A DNA stretch of 64,000 bases from Branchiostoma floridae (GCF_000003815.2 NC_049993.1:2355728-2419727), one strand, 5' to 3'; counted from the stretch's first letter, positions 53,901 to 61,860 are shown. A program made the numbers and translations. The notes: generated from the sequence alone by a model not told the origin.

Positions 53901-56900
53901 TCCTTCGTAAAGAGTCCAAGTTGAACCGACATCTTGCTGATGTAGTACAGAAAAAAAAAACGTGATCCCCTCGTGGATAATTTACTATTTAGCGCAGCGT
54001 AACGCGGCCGGCCACGCGCCCGTGACGGCAGTGTTGGCATAGCGGCCGGACTGAAAATCGTCTGGCCGCGACCGCATTCGACAGGTGACCGCTATAGACT
54101 AATTTCTTAATGCATAGGTCAACTGGAAAAATCCAAGGGACCGACGAAAACTGACCGCATGACATGACCTCAGTTACGTGGCCCCTATACTCAGGTGACC
54201 CTAAGGCAGGTTTCACTGCGAATTTCAACTTACCTTTTATTAAAAAATTGAGAAAACATCATGATTCGAACAAGATATCTATAGTTCTTCAGCTCATCAT
54301 TTATAGAACTAACTGATGTGGTTCTTAGGCATAAATGAATAAAAAGACCTACCTGCTTATCATCTCCTTTTCTTTGGACAGAAGTAGCATGTTCACAGTT
54401 AAATACATGTCAATTTGGTAATTTTCCAGGGGGTATGTTTATTCCGGGGGGTACGTTTATTAGATATTGACGATTTGTCCTGGGGGTATGTTTATTCCGG
54501 AAGGTATGTTTATTAGGGACATGAGAGTACTTTTCAAGCTGAGAATCCAGAAATTATACCGAGGACATTTTATGTAACATCCTTGATTGATGATTATACT
54601 GATTATCACTTTCTAGAGCAATAGGAGAAATTCTGCACCCCTACCGTGACAGCCACACTGGTTGAGTCCGGTCTCCATGCTGCCTTCTGATTGGTCCCCA
54701 GTGTTCGCACAGATTCCTCGGAGCGACAGTGGCACACGATCTGCACACATGGCTGTAAGACGGAAAAACATACGCCCGATTTATAACCAGAAAATTGATG
54801 GACGTACTACAAAGTACAACTTAAATCAAGCTAGGTCATGTTGATTTGATCATACGTAGGGCTTCAATTTGAATTTCATTGAAAAACTTTTTTCTGCATA
54901 CCTGCACTGTTGCAGGCAACATTGAAAATTACCTGCACCAGACAAATTTTACCTGCACCACTCTGAGTTTAGGAAGTATGGACCATACTAAAATTGTTCA
55001 GGAACCATTGCAATTTTGTCTTTTATACTTTATAAGTGGTAAAATTCAATGCAGTTAATAACAATGCACATACACCTACATCATAGGACATTTATGTACT
55101 ACAAACCCGGTACATGAACCAGTGCAGGTACGGTGCGGGTAGACACCAGAAATATCTGCACAGCTCCAATTTTACCTGCACTAACTTGCATACGCAGGTA
55201 GTATTTCGCGCCCTGATATGGATGATATCCAAAAAGACCCCCCAAAGTGATGCAAGCATGCTTATAGAAAAAGATTTGACTCAAAAAAAAAGTTGCCTTC
55301 GTGATATAATCTGTGGTCAGGAAGGTTAAACAAAGAATGACTGTAGTACAGGCAGTTGTATACTGTACAACTTACAAGAGACCCTTTATTTTTGTTCTTT
55401 TGTAGTCTCACATCTCTATCAGCTTGGAATGTTCTAATATAATCAAATCAACATGGCTTTACTGTTAACAAATCAAGAATAACACTACCACAAACACAAT
55501 CCCTAATTCAAGACAGCTGAATCTGTTTTAAGAAATGTGATATTTGTCAGCATCTGATTTTACATATCATATGAATGTAGGTCAGATTGATTATGGGGTA
55601 GAGGAAAATAACTATACTCTCTATCTCTTTAACATAAAACAGGTGTGATTAGTAGAGTACACACATTTGAAAGTTTTCAAAATCATTTCAAATTCAAAAG
55701 GTGCTGTAAGTTGTTGACAAAGTCAAGTTGTACACTATATTTGAGGCTATTGATGAATAGGAAAAGGACCCCAAAATAGTCAAATAGACCAAGGTGGTGT
55801 TGCAGTTCTAGGAAGGATGCAAATCTTAACAATAGATCTAGATGCTTACAGCAAACTCAAACAAAAGATTTCACTCTAAACCGCAGCGAACTTTTTTGTT
55901 TTGTCCTTTGCCAACCTATGCCAAACACTACATGTATGTACTATAATACATTTTACAGTATGTGCTGGAGGTGCATGCTATGAATCAAAATTGCAAATGA
56001 TAAAAACACACATAGAGCAGTAAATACATGATTATTATGAAGTGCTACGTATCCAGAGGGTAGATACTGTAAATGCAGAAATGTTCGCGGCGGATTAATG
56101 TTCGCGGTTTTCGCAGTGACCACTTCACCGCGAACATGTTTCTATTATGGTATTACACTGCAGTCTATGGTGTTACCGCGAACCAGCGTTCCCGCCAGGC
56201 ATACGTCTTTACGTCTTTGGACGCATTTTTTTCTGGAAAGACGCACTCAGCTCGGCTGAATGCGTCCATAAAAAATCTGTAAGAAAGGCTGACCTGTACC
56301 ACCAGTGTACAAAATGTATCTGGAATCTTTTAAAAAATCTGTCTTTATAAGAAGGAATCCTACCTTTACAATTTATACTTCAAATTGTTCACTTTCCGGT
56401 CATCCCATGGGGCGGAGCGCGGCACGTTTTACAACTAGCGGACCCATGTGCGACACACCCAGCCACGCGCCAGTCTGAGCTGTCCGTTGCGCAATATAAT
56501 TATTTGTAGTCCGTGAAATAACGTTACATCTGACAGCCAGCATTCTGTAACACTGGAAGAAATCTTATGCAGATTTTATATTCTGATTTTAACATGATAC
56601 TTACTTGTCCTCATTTTCATGTATTTGTTAAAGATTTGTGGTTAATACTAGTATTGAACAAACAAACTGTTCTGCGCGAGTGTTGCACATCTCAACAAAA
56701 GTTCTCACGCTGTGGGCAGTTGATTGGCAGTCGGTTTCTTTGACAACAGGCCGCCGGCGCCAAGCAGTCTAGATTGGCCACCAGGTCCAAATCCAATCAT
56801 CTTAATAACCAATCGGCGTTTGCTAAATGTAATGATGTACTCTGTCATTGGTCACCGGAGAAAATACAAAAGTTACCGAGTATTAGCGCACGTGACGTTG

Positions 56901-59460
56901 TTTTGTGATATTGGTAGGCGCCCGTGTCGTCTGGCAAGTTTCTTCCCTAGCTGCTAACAATTTGCTATTAAAGTTTCCCCATTTATCCAAGTTAAAAAAG
57001 CGGTGCGCGGTAAATAAGTGAAGAATCTAAAACTATACACTTTATTTCTTATTTCCAAAATTTCTTTTGTTTCAAAAAGACAAAATTTGTGGCAGAAAAG
57101 GGGCCGCAATATTGTTGTCAAGCGTCGATCGAGTCGGCTGTGCACTGGCGTTGGCCTCCGTGGCACATGGCGCGGCACACCCCCCTCCCAAGACGGACCG
57201 TCGATCGCAGCGCCCAGCACGTTGGAACGTCTTTCTGGCTACTAGTTCAAGGCTACCCCGGCACTGATCACTGCCAAAGAGGCAACAGATCGTCCTCCTT
57301 CGAGTAATGTATAACGTTCTTGGTCTATTTACAAATAAATCCAGCCAAAGATTTCACGCCGAAAACGGGGTTACATGAGGTCGCAGGAAACAAACGCACG
57401 CTCGTGGAAAATGACGGCACGGCCTTGTAAAACCCCACCGATTCGTGAGTGTGATGTCGTCGTTATTTTATCGTCTCGGAAAACTATTTGATGAGGAAGG
57501 GCGCAACATCGATCGCACGAGGTCGACATTTTTTTATTCAATGACGGAAGAAATTGGCAGAATTTTTCCATGGGCTGACGAACTGGCTAGAGCCCTGTTG
57601 CGAAGCATAAAAAATCCAAAAATTTTCGTGTCTGGAGAAATTATACCCGGGCCAGATCACTGACGGCTGATTCCCCGTGCTGTAGTATATTACGGGAGTA
57701 AAAGAGGCAACCGACATCCAATCTCAAGTGCATGATTTTCCTCTCAAATTGCGGGAAATTGTGTTCTAGAGGGTTTGAAAATCCAAATTTTCCTGGGGGA
57801 GCATGCCCCCGGACCCCCCTAGAACGCGAGCGCCTGCGGCGCTCGTCTCGCGCCTCCGGCGCTCAATACCCCCCTCAGAAATATTTGGACGCATACTGTC
57901 AAGAACCTGGCGGGAACGCTGCCGCGAACTTAAATCCACCGCGGAAAGTCCTTTTACACGCTACCGCGAAATGAAATCCCCGCGAACTTAAATGCATTTA
58001 CAGTACATTTTCTTTAGTGACACTAGTTTATCATGTACCAGCACGACTAAAAGCAATTGTTTTGTTGCTAGTAGCTTGCCGGTAAGTCGCCGGTGTGTCC
58101 ATTACTGTAATCCATGAAGTTGTTTACCCAGGCCAAAGATCAGAGTAGAAAATGACAAACATGTTTTGATTTGTTGTGTTGGGCCATGTTGATTGGAGTA
58201 TATGGATGACATCCTCTGGTAGTGCCAAAATTGAGTTTGAGGAAAAAAAATTGCCTTCAATAACTGAAACAAACAAAATACTAAAAAAAATTTTAGATTC
58301 TTCAAAAAGTTCAATTTTTTTCTTTCACATCTTGAATCTGCTTCTTTGACCATGACTTTGGGATTAACTTTCCACATTCAAAGAAATCAGTACTAGTATC
58401 AATCTTTAAGTATTATTTTTTTCATTCAAGTGCAAACAACAGGCACATTATCTAATATTTGCAGCTGCTTAAGATAGAGCAATTTACAACTTATGGTCGA
58501 ATCCTTTTTTTGTTTGTTTTGGAAATGGACGAAAATAGATGTGCAACCACCAACCAGATGTCATCCATATTTTTTAATCAACATAGCCTTGTTGTTAATC
58601 TTCTAGGAAATGACCCAAATAACATAATTAAACAAAGATATTTCAAACAGTAGCAACAAATAACACTAACAGAGAAATATGCATGGCCATAGTTTCAGTA
58701 CCAAAGGTCATTACTAGTATATACTAGTTAGTACTACAGTAGTAGTCGTTGTGAAATTTTTTACTATCAGCTATTCTGCTTTTGTATCAACAAAAAAACA
58801 AGTTAACAAGAGGAAAATAGCTGATGAAGGATATGAAACATTCTTTGAATATCTTCAGGGCTAAATTATTTCCAGCAACTAGAATAATTCCTTGGAAAAC
58901 GCCCAAGTTGTGGCATTAAAATTATATCAACATTTATAGCTCCAGGTTTAGAATTAGATGAAGAGGTGTTAGTTTGAACAAACGATCGGGTATTGCTGTA
59001 GGGTTTGGTAGAAGTTTACAAACACGGGGATTTGAGGGAAGAGCGTCGGAAAATAAACAAATTATGGCCACGAAGCGAAGCGAGGTCAAGTATAAAAAAA
59101 ATACGGGTTGTCAGTCAACCGGTCACGTCAACAGCGATCTGACTTTTCTTCCTCTCAAATATCCAAAACTAGAAATGCTAACAAAATTAATACCATATCT
59201 TGGTGAAAGTATGGAAAGATTCTAAAATCTACAGTAAGCCAGCTTACGGAGGCCATAGATATTTTCTAGTGACGATTTTGCAGTTCAAAGAGCGATCAGC
59301 CGAGAAGAAAAACACTCACCCGGCAGTACCAAATAGCGAGGGATCTCTCGGTGATGACGGCGAAAAGGACGCGGTCCCGGTTACACAAGACGGAGTGGAG
59401 CCCGCCGATGTCTTCAGGAGGCACGGCCAATGCCTTGGGCCAGCCTACGGGAAAATACAT
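17117..59460 (-). CDS. RIC1: Guanine nucleotide exchange factor subunit RIC1
   Basis: Orthologue of the RIC1 subunit of the RIC1-RGP1 complex, the exchange factor that activates RAB6A on Golgi membranes for endosome-to-Golgi retrograde traffic (established for yeast and human). I joined 34 coding exons with canonical GT-AG ends. Phases agree at every junction and the frame totals 4314 nt (1437 residues), close to human RIC1. Conserved blocks appear in order: MYFPVGWPK at the start, [33 protein letters not shown] and WSVYGA in the beta-propeller half; then [49 protein letters not shown] and [14 protein letters not shown] in the helical half. The start context (GCCATGT) is good. The C-terminus is shorter in conserved sequence than its vertebrate counterpart. 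Some intron edges are tandemly duplicated, so minor isoforms are possible. Identification is by recalled homology, not a search. Confidence 0.96.
17411..17739 (-). mobile_element. hAT-like MITE copy, decayed (family A)
   Basis: The end at 17728-17739 (GGCTACAACCCTG) and the interior (AGACCCTCTGAAATGCTATATT) match the family copies at 21297-21619 and 26840-27091. The opposite end is degenerate. It lies in RIC1 intron 33. I found no clear target duplication. Confidence 0.65.
18174..18886 (-). repeat. 75/79-bp tandem partial copies of RIC1 exon 33 acceptor edge
   Basis: The phrase GGTATCTA (the exon 33 acceptor junction on the plus strand) recurs at 18169, 18244, 18319, 18398, 18473, 18548, 18623, 18702, 18777 and 18852. 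The first is the real exon edge. The other nine each contain an intron tail with an AG acceptor and about 37 nt of exon 33 ([13 protein letters not shown]), then return to intron sequence. Confidence 0.95.
18887..19268 (-). repeat. 97-99-bp tandem partial copies of RIC1 exon 32 donor edge
   Basis: The phrase TCACAGTGAGGAGGCCCCCT starts at 18890, 18987, 19084, 19183 and 19281. The last is inside real exon 32. The other four repeat the 3' part of exon 32 ([12 protein letters not shown]...TQL) followed by a GT donor and the intron start. Confidence 0.95.
19535..19555. repeat. (CA)n microsatellite
   Basis: A short uninterrupted CA dinucleotide run in RIC1 intron 31. A similar run lies at 19963-19982. 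Confidence 0.95.
20850..20855 (-). CDS. Candidate 6-nt microexon of RIC1
   Basis: Between exons 30 and 31, the minus strand reads GTGCTTAG|ATACCG|GTAAGTAAC. Inclusion would keep frame, since G|AT ACC G|GG adds Asp-Thr. A six-base segment between an AG and a strong GTAAGT can arise by chance, so this is speculative. Confidence 0.2.
21297..21619. mobile_element. hAT-like MITE (family A), intron 29
   Basis: It starts CAGTGTTGCAGCCAGC and ends GGCTGGCTACAACCCTT, imperfect inverted ends of the same family as 26840-27091. Flanks GTCGGACA (21289-21296) and ATCGGACA (21620-21627) form an 8-bp target duplication with one mismatch, the length expected for hAT transposons. No transposase. Confidence 0.75.
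22240..22640. repeat. TACCT/TGTACC-rich low-complexity tract
   Basis: Irregular repetition of GTACCTGTA, CCTATACCTGTA and CTGTGTACCTAA fills this part of RIC1 intron 28. It resembles the AGGTACAGGT tract at 61634-61780 in the other orientation. Confidence 0.55.
24107..24242. mobile_element. Foldback element in RIC1 intron 27
   Basis: Arms of about 40 bp pair: ACAACACGGTGTATTCCGCA on the left and, complementing it, CGGAAAACGCTGTGTTGCAT on the right. An inner pair GTGGGTCGGAT / ATCCGACCCGC follows. Length about 136 bp, non-coding. Confidence 0.75.
24562..24880. mobile_element. Foldback MITE with long inverted arms (family D)
   Basis: Arms of about 80 bp are complementary: TTACAATTTTAGAC at the left end, AGTCTTAAAATTGTAA at the right end, with CCTCTGATCCTTATCAAG / CTTGATAAGGATCAGAGG inside. 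A second, more diverged copy is at 33810-34124. Confidence 0.85.
26450..26672. mobile_element. MITE with GGTGGACTCTCACT ends
   Basis: The left end GGTGGACTCTCACT is matched by AGTGAGAGTCCACC at the right end. GGGGCAC...GTGTGGCA and TGCCACGCCAGTGCCCC extend the pairing imperfectly. The core (poly-T, GCGTAATACGTAAAA) matches the element at 14320-14525 in inverse orientation. Confidence 0.75.
26840..27091. mobile_element. hAT-like MITE (family A), RIC1 intron 27
   Basis: It begins CAGGGTTGTAGCCAGC and ends GCTGGCTACAACCCTG, a 16-bp inverted repeat. GTCCATCG (26832-26839) and GTACATCG (27092-27099) flank it as an 8-bp duplication with one mismatch. It carries the family's AGAGGGTCTAGATTTCAAAA block. 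It lies only 65 bp from exon 27. Confidence 0.8.
29964..30734. mobile_element. 771-bp element with CAGGGCTCGAAATAC ends, nested in older repeat
   Basis: CAGGGCTCGAAATAC at the left and GTATTTCGAGCCCTG at the right are perfect 15-bp inverted ends. GACAC flanks both sides. The outer sequence (GATATGACTTTGAAAAG at 29904, and CATTTTCAAAGTCATATC at 30774) is itself an inverted repeat that the insertion splits. A 110-codon plus-strand frame inside (30297-30629) matches no family I know. Confidence 0.75.
31222..31830 (-). repeat. 102/103-bp tandem partial copies of RIC1 exon 23 acceptor edge
   Basis: GCTGGAATAG (the exon 23 acceptor junction on the plus strand) begins at 31221, 31324, 31426, 31529, 31631 and 31734, with a degenerate copy at 31808. 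The first belongs to the real exon. The others contain acceptor TATTCCAG, about 75 nt of exon 23 ([24 protein letters not shown]) and about 28 nt of intron. Confidence 0.95.
33810..34124. mobile_element. Foldback MITE (family D), second copy
   Basis: Arms TTACAATTCTAAGAACC and GGTTCTTATAATTGTA, plus GATCAGTCCTCTGATCC / GGATCAGAGGACTGATC, match the element at 24562-24880. It ends about 50 bp from RIC1 exon 19. Confidence 0.8.
34555..35745 (-). repeat. 39-bp minisatellite in RIC1 intron 18, about 30 copies
   Basis: Period 39; each unit carries TTGTTAGTGCTTAGATGG and TTCAGCACCAAGGACAGG variants. Read on the minus strand it encodes [13 protein letters not shown] in frame with exon 18, beginning only about 25 nt after the donor at 35769. 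Plus-strand frames are also open because 39 is divisible by 3. I treat it as intronic. Confidence 0.95.
36534..59460 (-). CDS. RIC1: RIC1 exons 1-17 (N-terminal beta-propeller half)
   Basis: Coding exons in transcript order: 1, 59460-59320; 2, 54752-54645; 3, 50049-49958; 4, 48512-48408; 5, 47967-47825; 6, 46761-46628; 7, 46246-46155; 8, 45358-45270; 9, 44789-44645; 10, 43934-43886; 11, 43133-42993; 12, 42400-42197; 13, 41287-41249; 14, 40748-40638; 15, 40037-39948; 16, 39388-39223; 17, 36641-36534. They encode about residues 1-653, the WD40-like part of the protein. Exon 9 contains [14 protein letters not shown], a typical WD-blade motif. Exon 15 has an unusual but valid donor (GTTAGA). Introns 1-3 are long (about 4.6, 4.6 and 1.4 kb) and packed with mobile elements. 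Confidence 0.92.
37165..37382. repeat. Inverted-end repeat (family C)
   Basis: A 5' AAAAATGCAGAA...TTCGCAGTTTTCGCAGTG portion and a 3' TTAAATTCATTTACAGTA end match the copies at 50678-50889 and 56065-58005. Non-coding; in RIC1 intron 16. Confidence 0.7.
38250..38610. repeat. ACCTTTGACCT-type low-complexity tract
   Basis: Repeated TTTCACCT, CCTTTGACC and CTTTAACCT phrases. One perfect TGACCTTTGAACT (38429-38441) matches a DR1 nuclear-receptor site. Confidence 0.5.
38690..38728 (-). CDS. Candidate 39-nt cassette exon of RIC1
   Basis: Between exons 16 and 17, a 39-nt segment has acceptor ACATGTAG|CCCC and donor GCAGCG|GTAGGT, no stop, and phase 1-1. It could be included without breaking frame and would add 13 residues ([13 protein letters not shown]). 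The vertebrate protein has a variable linker at this position. No transcript support is available here. Confidence 0.35.
40792..41130. mobile_element. Element with CAGGGTTGGACAAGT ends
   Basis: CAGGGTTGGACAAGT at the left is mirrored by ACTTGTCCAACCCTG at the right. A GTGCATGTCCTACTC block is shared with a second copy at about 43197-43540. No target duplication was clear. Confidence 0.7.
41635..41800. mobile_element. Possible tRNA-derived SINE remnant
   Basis: GATTCAAGTCCGGGG resembles a decayed tRNA B box. It is followed by a GTTTAGAAGGGACCTAAAAA segment of a type seen in SINE bodies. No matching A box could be secured. Confidence 0.35.
42401..42990 (-). repeat. About 150-168-bp tandem partial copies of RIC1 exon 12 acceptor edge
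   Basis: The start of exon 12 with its acceptor (CTTGCAGGAATAGGTGTT..GATTCGTCTA on the plus strand) is repeated near 42530 and, decayed, near 42683 and 42831. Each copy is followed by shared intron sequence (CATATGGAAACTGCACT). The array reaches the exon 11 donor. Confidence 0.85.
43197..43540. mobile_element. Second CAGGGTTGGAC element copy, decayed right end
   Basis: It shares CAGGGTTGGACA, GCATGTGAAAGTGC and GATAGGACAAGTGAATT with 40792-41130. The right end is mutated. Confidence 0.6.
45442..45763. mobile_element. 322-bp element with CAGGGCTC ends and 6-bp duplication
   Basis: The left end CAGGGCTCAAAATA and right end TATTTGGAGCCCTG are inverted. CCTCAA stands at 45436-45441 and again at 45764-45769. 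A close relative lies at 54857-55215. In RIC1 intron 7. Confidence 0.75.
46247..46480 (-). repeat. Partial duplication of RIC1 exon 7 acceptor region
   Basis: CACAGGTGACATTCTC inside exon 7 recurs as CACAGGTGACGTTCTC near 46335, followed by the same downstream phrase ACATCACAGTTCAACTAC. A third partial copy is near 46450. Period about 130 bp. Confidence 0.7.
46836..47202. mobile_element. Foldback element containing a tandem duplication
   Basis: TTAATCTCCAAGCATATCCT at the left is complementary to the AGGATCTGCTTGGAGATTAA end at the right. Inside, a unit starting GGCATAAGATAGT is present at 46868 and 47033 (165-bp step). Located in RIC1 intron 5. Confidence 0.7.
48594..48800. mobile_element. 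Short inverted-repeat element in RIC1 intron 3
   Basis: GTCACATTTCCAA (48600) pairs with TTGGAAATGTGAC (48781), and adjoining CAGGGCTCGGC / GCTCGGCCAGG blocks extend the similarity. About 200 bp, AT-rich core. Confidence 0.55.
50336..50405. repeat. (GT)n-rich microsatellite
   Basis: Alternating TGTG runs with AGTGT interruptions, in RIC1 intron 2. Confidence 0.9.
50678..50889. repeat. Inverted-end repeat (family C), intact copy
   Basis: It starts TACTGTAAATGCAGAAA and ends AAATGCATTTATAGTA. Three CGCGAACTTAAA-like blocks lie inside. This copy shows what the interrupted copy at 56065-58005 looked like before insertion. Confidence 0.8.
51025..51113. mobile_element. Short inverted-repeat element (TAGCCTGGATACCAGAC ends)
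   Basis: TAGCCTGGATACCAGAC and GGCTGGCATCCAGGCTA are the same ends as the element at 13603-13722. The core differs. Confidence 0.7.
51733..52190 (-). mobile_element. Tandem pair of tRNA-derived SINE copies
   Basis: Two copies 280 bp apart. On the minus strand each has an A box (TGGTTAGCACGTTGG) and a perfect B box (GGTTCGAATCC, at 51796-51786 and 52076-52066) with tRNA-like spacing. Non-tRNA sequence continues on both sides, so this is a SINE rather than a tRNA gene. Copies are nearly identical, implying a recent duplication. Confidence 0.75.
52709..54527. mobile_element. 1.8-kb DNA transposon-like element with 20-bp TIRs
   Basis: Both ends read CTCTCATGTCCCTAATAAAC inward, followed by GTACC or ATACC. 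TA stands at both outer edges (52707-52708 and 54528-54529), a possible TA target duplication. Sub-terminal GTACGTTTATT and GTATGTTTATTCCGG repeats occur at both sides. I found no transposase, so it is probably non-autonomous. Located in RIC1 intron 2. Confidence 0.8.
54836..55456. mobile_element. MITE (CATGTTGATTTGAT ends) split by a CAGGGCTC element
   Basis: The outer ends TCATGTTGATTTGATCATA and TAATCAAATCAACATGGC are inverted. The interior is broken at 54857-55215 by a relative of the 45442 element (TACCTGCAC blocks). Flanks ATACG and ATATG are a likely decayed duplication. Confidence 0.6.
56065..58005. repeat. Family C repeat interrupted by a hAT-like element
   Basis: The left part 56065-56183 and right part 57922-58005 together give one complete family C repeat, with TACTGTAAATGCA and TGCATTTACAGTA ends. 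The 1738-bp insertion between them is described separately. Confidence 0.85.
56184..57921. mobile_element. hAT-like non-autonomous transposon, 1738 bp
   Basis: Perfect 16-bp inverted ends CAGCGTTCCCGCCAGG / CCTGGCGGGAACGCTG. A perfect 8-bp target duplication CCGCGAAC lies at 56176-56183 and 57922-57929. CAG termini and 8-bp duplications are hallmarks of hAT. No transposase-sized frame was seen; the longest are under 90 codons. The interior includes CCAAT motifs (56770-56850), a GC-rich stretch (57090-57260) and GCGTCC sub-terminal repeats. Confidence 0.9.
58180..58592. mobile_element. MITE related to the one at 54836
   Basis: GCCATGTTGATTGGAG..ATATGGATGACATCC at the left is mirrored by GATGTCATCCATAT..TTAATCAACATAGCC at the right. 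Partial relatives occur near 20685 and 22966. Confidence 0.65.
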
Positions 59461-60433
59461 GGCAGAAAAGACTGGGAAAATCACTCGATGGCACTCCGGC
59501 AATCGCTGGAAGTTCACCTAGGTCGCCATGTTGGGGACGTCAGGAGGCATGTTGTTACAGACGATCTGATTGGCCAGCTGTCGACCGCATAAGCCAATAG
59601 AAATCGACCTTTCATTTCCTGCCTCGTTTAGTACGAAAGCCTACAAGTACAATTTATTCCTGACAAAAATATTGTGAAATTTCTCAAAAGGACAAAAAAT
59701 TAGCGATTATTGCTAGATATAGTGGAAATTTACGTTAATATTGTAGCTTAAATGATGCAGTGTGTTGCTCACTACAATGTATACAAAACGTATACGTGAA
59801 AAGTTACTGTCATTGCTATGTCCCTTTTTCAGTCCTTCAGTGGCCAAGTCGGATTTCAAATGACAATGTTTTGGTATTGCATTTTCACTTACAGTTTCTT
59901 TGTATTTCTTTTTCAATATTTGGTATTTCTTCACTAGTCTGTAAGGAAACGAGTATTGTATCCACACTGTGACGGCCAGCTGAATAGGATAGCACTTTAA
60001 TAGGCTGGATTGATAATGCAATTCAAAGAATTTGTCAACAGCATTATATGATGAATTCAGAATAGCAAATAACGTGATACATAGAATTAAAACGAGGAGT
60101 TTTAATCTGTAAGCTTAATCAAAACAAGCTATTCATATTGGTGTATTATTGCAGCCAGTATTAAACGTTACCCAATCTGAGTAATGACGCTGTTAACGTG
60201 CTTATTTTTCCTTTTTGTCAAATTCATCAATAAAGATTTTTAAAAGTCTTTCAAAAATCAAATTGTTACTTAAGATGATAAAATATAGTGTTATCCGGCA
60301 CTCCAAACTTGTGCACACCAGTTATGCCATTGAAAACATTAATTGTACTTATGGGCCTTCGTAGACGTGGGCGCGGCGTCCGACCAACTGACCAATCACA
60401 AGCCGTGCTGTAAATCTAATTAAGTGGTTATCA
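59461..60433. promoter_or_regulatory. Divergent intergenic region with promoter features
   Basis: RIC1 starts leftward at 59460 and a plus-strand transcript appears to start near 60430. CCAAT boxes lie at about 59568 and 59595 (RIC1 side) and 60390 (right side). No TATA box was evident. The middle (59640-60350) is AT-rich and featureless. Confidence 0.45.
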
Positions 60434-60550
60434 ATGAAGTTTGCAGTTTCCCAGAGCGACCGGGTCAGGTCTATTCACAGCGCTACACTGACAACCTACA
60501 GGCGCATTCCTTACCTGAAAAGACTTCTGAGTGGAGGGGCAACAACACAA
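60434..60550 (+). other. Candidate 5' exon of the plus-strand gene, with uORF
   Basis: An open frame from ATG at 60434 runs 39 codons to a good donor (AACACAA|GTACGTG at 60550/60551). Spliced to the acceptor at 61853/61854 it would reach a TAG at 61878, overlapping the main start at 61861. It is therefore best seen as 5' UTR with an overlapping uORF, or as an unrelated exon. Confidence 0.35.
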
Positions 60551-61633
60551 GTACGTGTATTTATTACTTTATCATGACTTGCTTCCTTAGAAATACCCAA
60601 GTTTAGGATTAAGACATGTTTTGTTGTTGAAATCTACACGATCTTTGTTTACTTCCGGTTTGTGAGCGAACGCGCCAAACCCAGAAATGGCGACTTCCAG
60701 TATAAATTTTCAATCAGGAATCATTTAATACCAAAATTTTGGCCCATTTTAATCGTAGATAATGTTGTTACTATGTCTTGTTGTCGTTTGTTATAGATAC
60801 AGTGTAAATTCCTTTGTAGCCAAGCGGTTCTTTTGTGGGAAACAAAAAAGGTGCTCTGGTGTAGGTTTCATGTACAAGTGTACATAATGTCGAATTTCAC
60901 TCTCTTTTGTTTAAATTGTTGTCAACCAAAACGTTTGAAAAGCATAAGTTATTGGCGTTAAGGAAGTACATTAAAGCATATTTTATCGTTAGTAAAACAG
61001 AATTGAGTAAAATATGATTTTCAGGTAAAACTGAGCCATCGCCCCCCCTCCCCCTTTTCCCTATCGAGTCTATCAATATTTATGAGGGACATTCCTTTGT
61101 TGGTGTTTATCACATGAAAAAAAAAACTTGTCAAAACTACCAACTTATGCATTCACCCAGTAGCACTAGTCTTTAATTGGTAAGCCCAACAATGCAAATA
61201 ATTCCCCTAGTGACTTTATAGTCAAGAGTAATTATGTCAGTTGCCCAGATGTATGCTTCGAAAAAAAATGGACCCGATTCCCGCCAGGTGAATTTCATGT
61301 CATACGACAATGGCAATTACAACAAAGGCTTATATCTTTGGTATACAACAACTTTCATGCTTCATGTGGTTCCGCCCCCAGCATTGGGAGACAAATATTT
61401 TTACAATCCGTCATATGTCACGTTACTCCAGGGTGGACGTACTATGACCATTCAGCAAGAAGGTCTGAGAAGCTCACGGCCTTGTCTGAATGCACTACTT
61501 AAGATCATGGAAAACTAATTTGCATTAAATAACAGAGTTTTAAGATAACAAGATTATCACCATTGTCATTGTTGATTCGGGATTTACTTGTCCATCAGTC
61601 TTAATAAGTAGTGTTTGATAGTGATTTAGTTTG

Positions 61634-61780
61634 TTTAGGTACAGGTACAGGTACACAGATGTTTAGGTCCGGACCTGTACCTAAACATTTTTTTTTAGGT
61701 ACGATACAGGTACGGGTATTTAGGTACACAGCCCTAGGTCCAGACCTGTACCTAAACCCACGGGTGCCTGTACCTAAAAT
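61634..61780. repeat. AGGTACAGGT / ACCTGTACCT hairpin tract
   Basis: TTTAGGTACAGGTACAGGTAC is followed by inverted ACCTGTACCTAAA copies and a perfect AGGTCCGGACCT palindrome. It lies about 80 bp before the acceptor of the next exon. Confidence 0.65.
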
Positions 61781-61860
61781 TTCTATATATACACAGCTCT
61801 ACTCCTGAAGTCATTATATTTCTTGACATGTTTGTATTGTTTTGTGAATGTAGGTCAAGA

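Noticed and set aside
57445-57663. 72-codon frame inside the hAT-like element as transposase remnant
   Set aside because: No hAT dimerisation or catalytic motif could be recognised.
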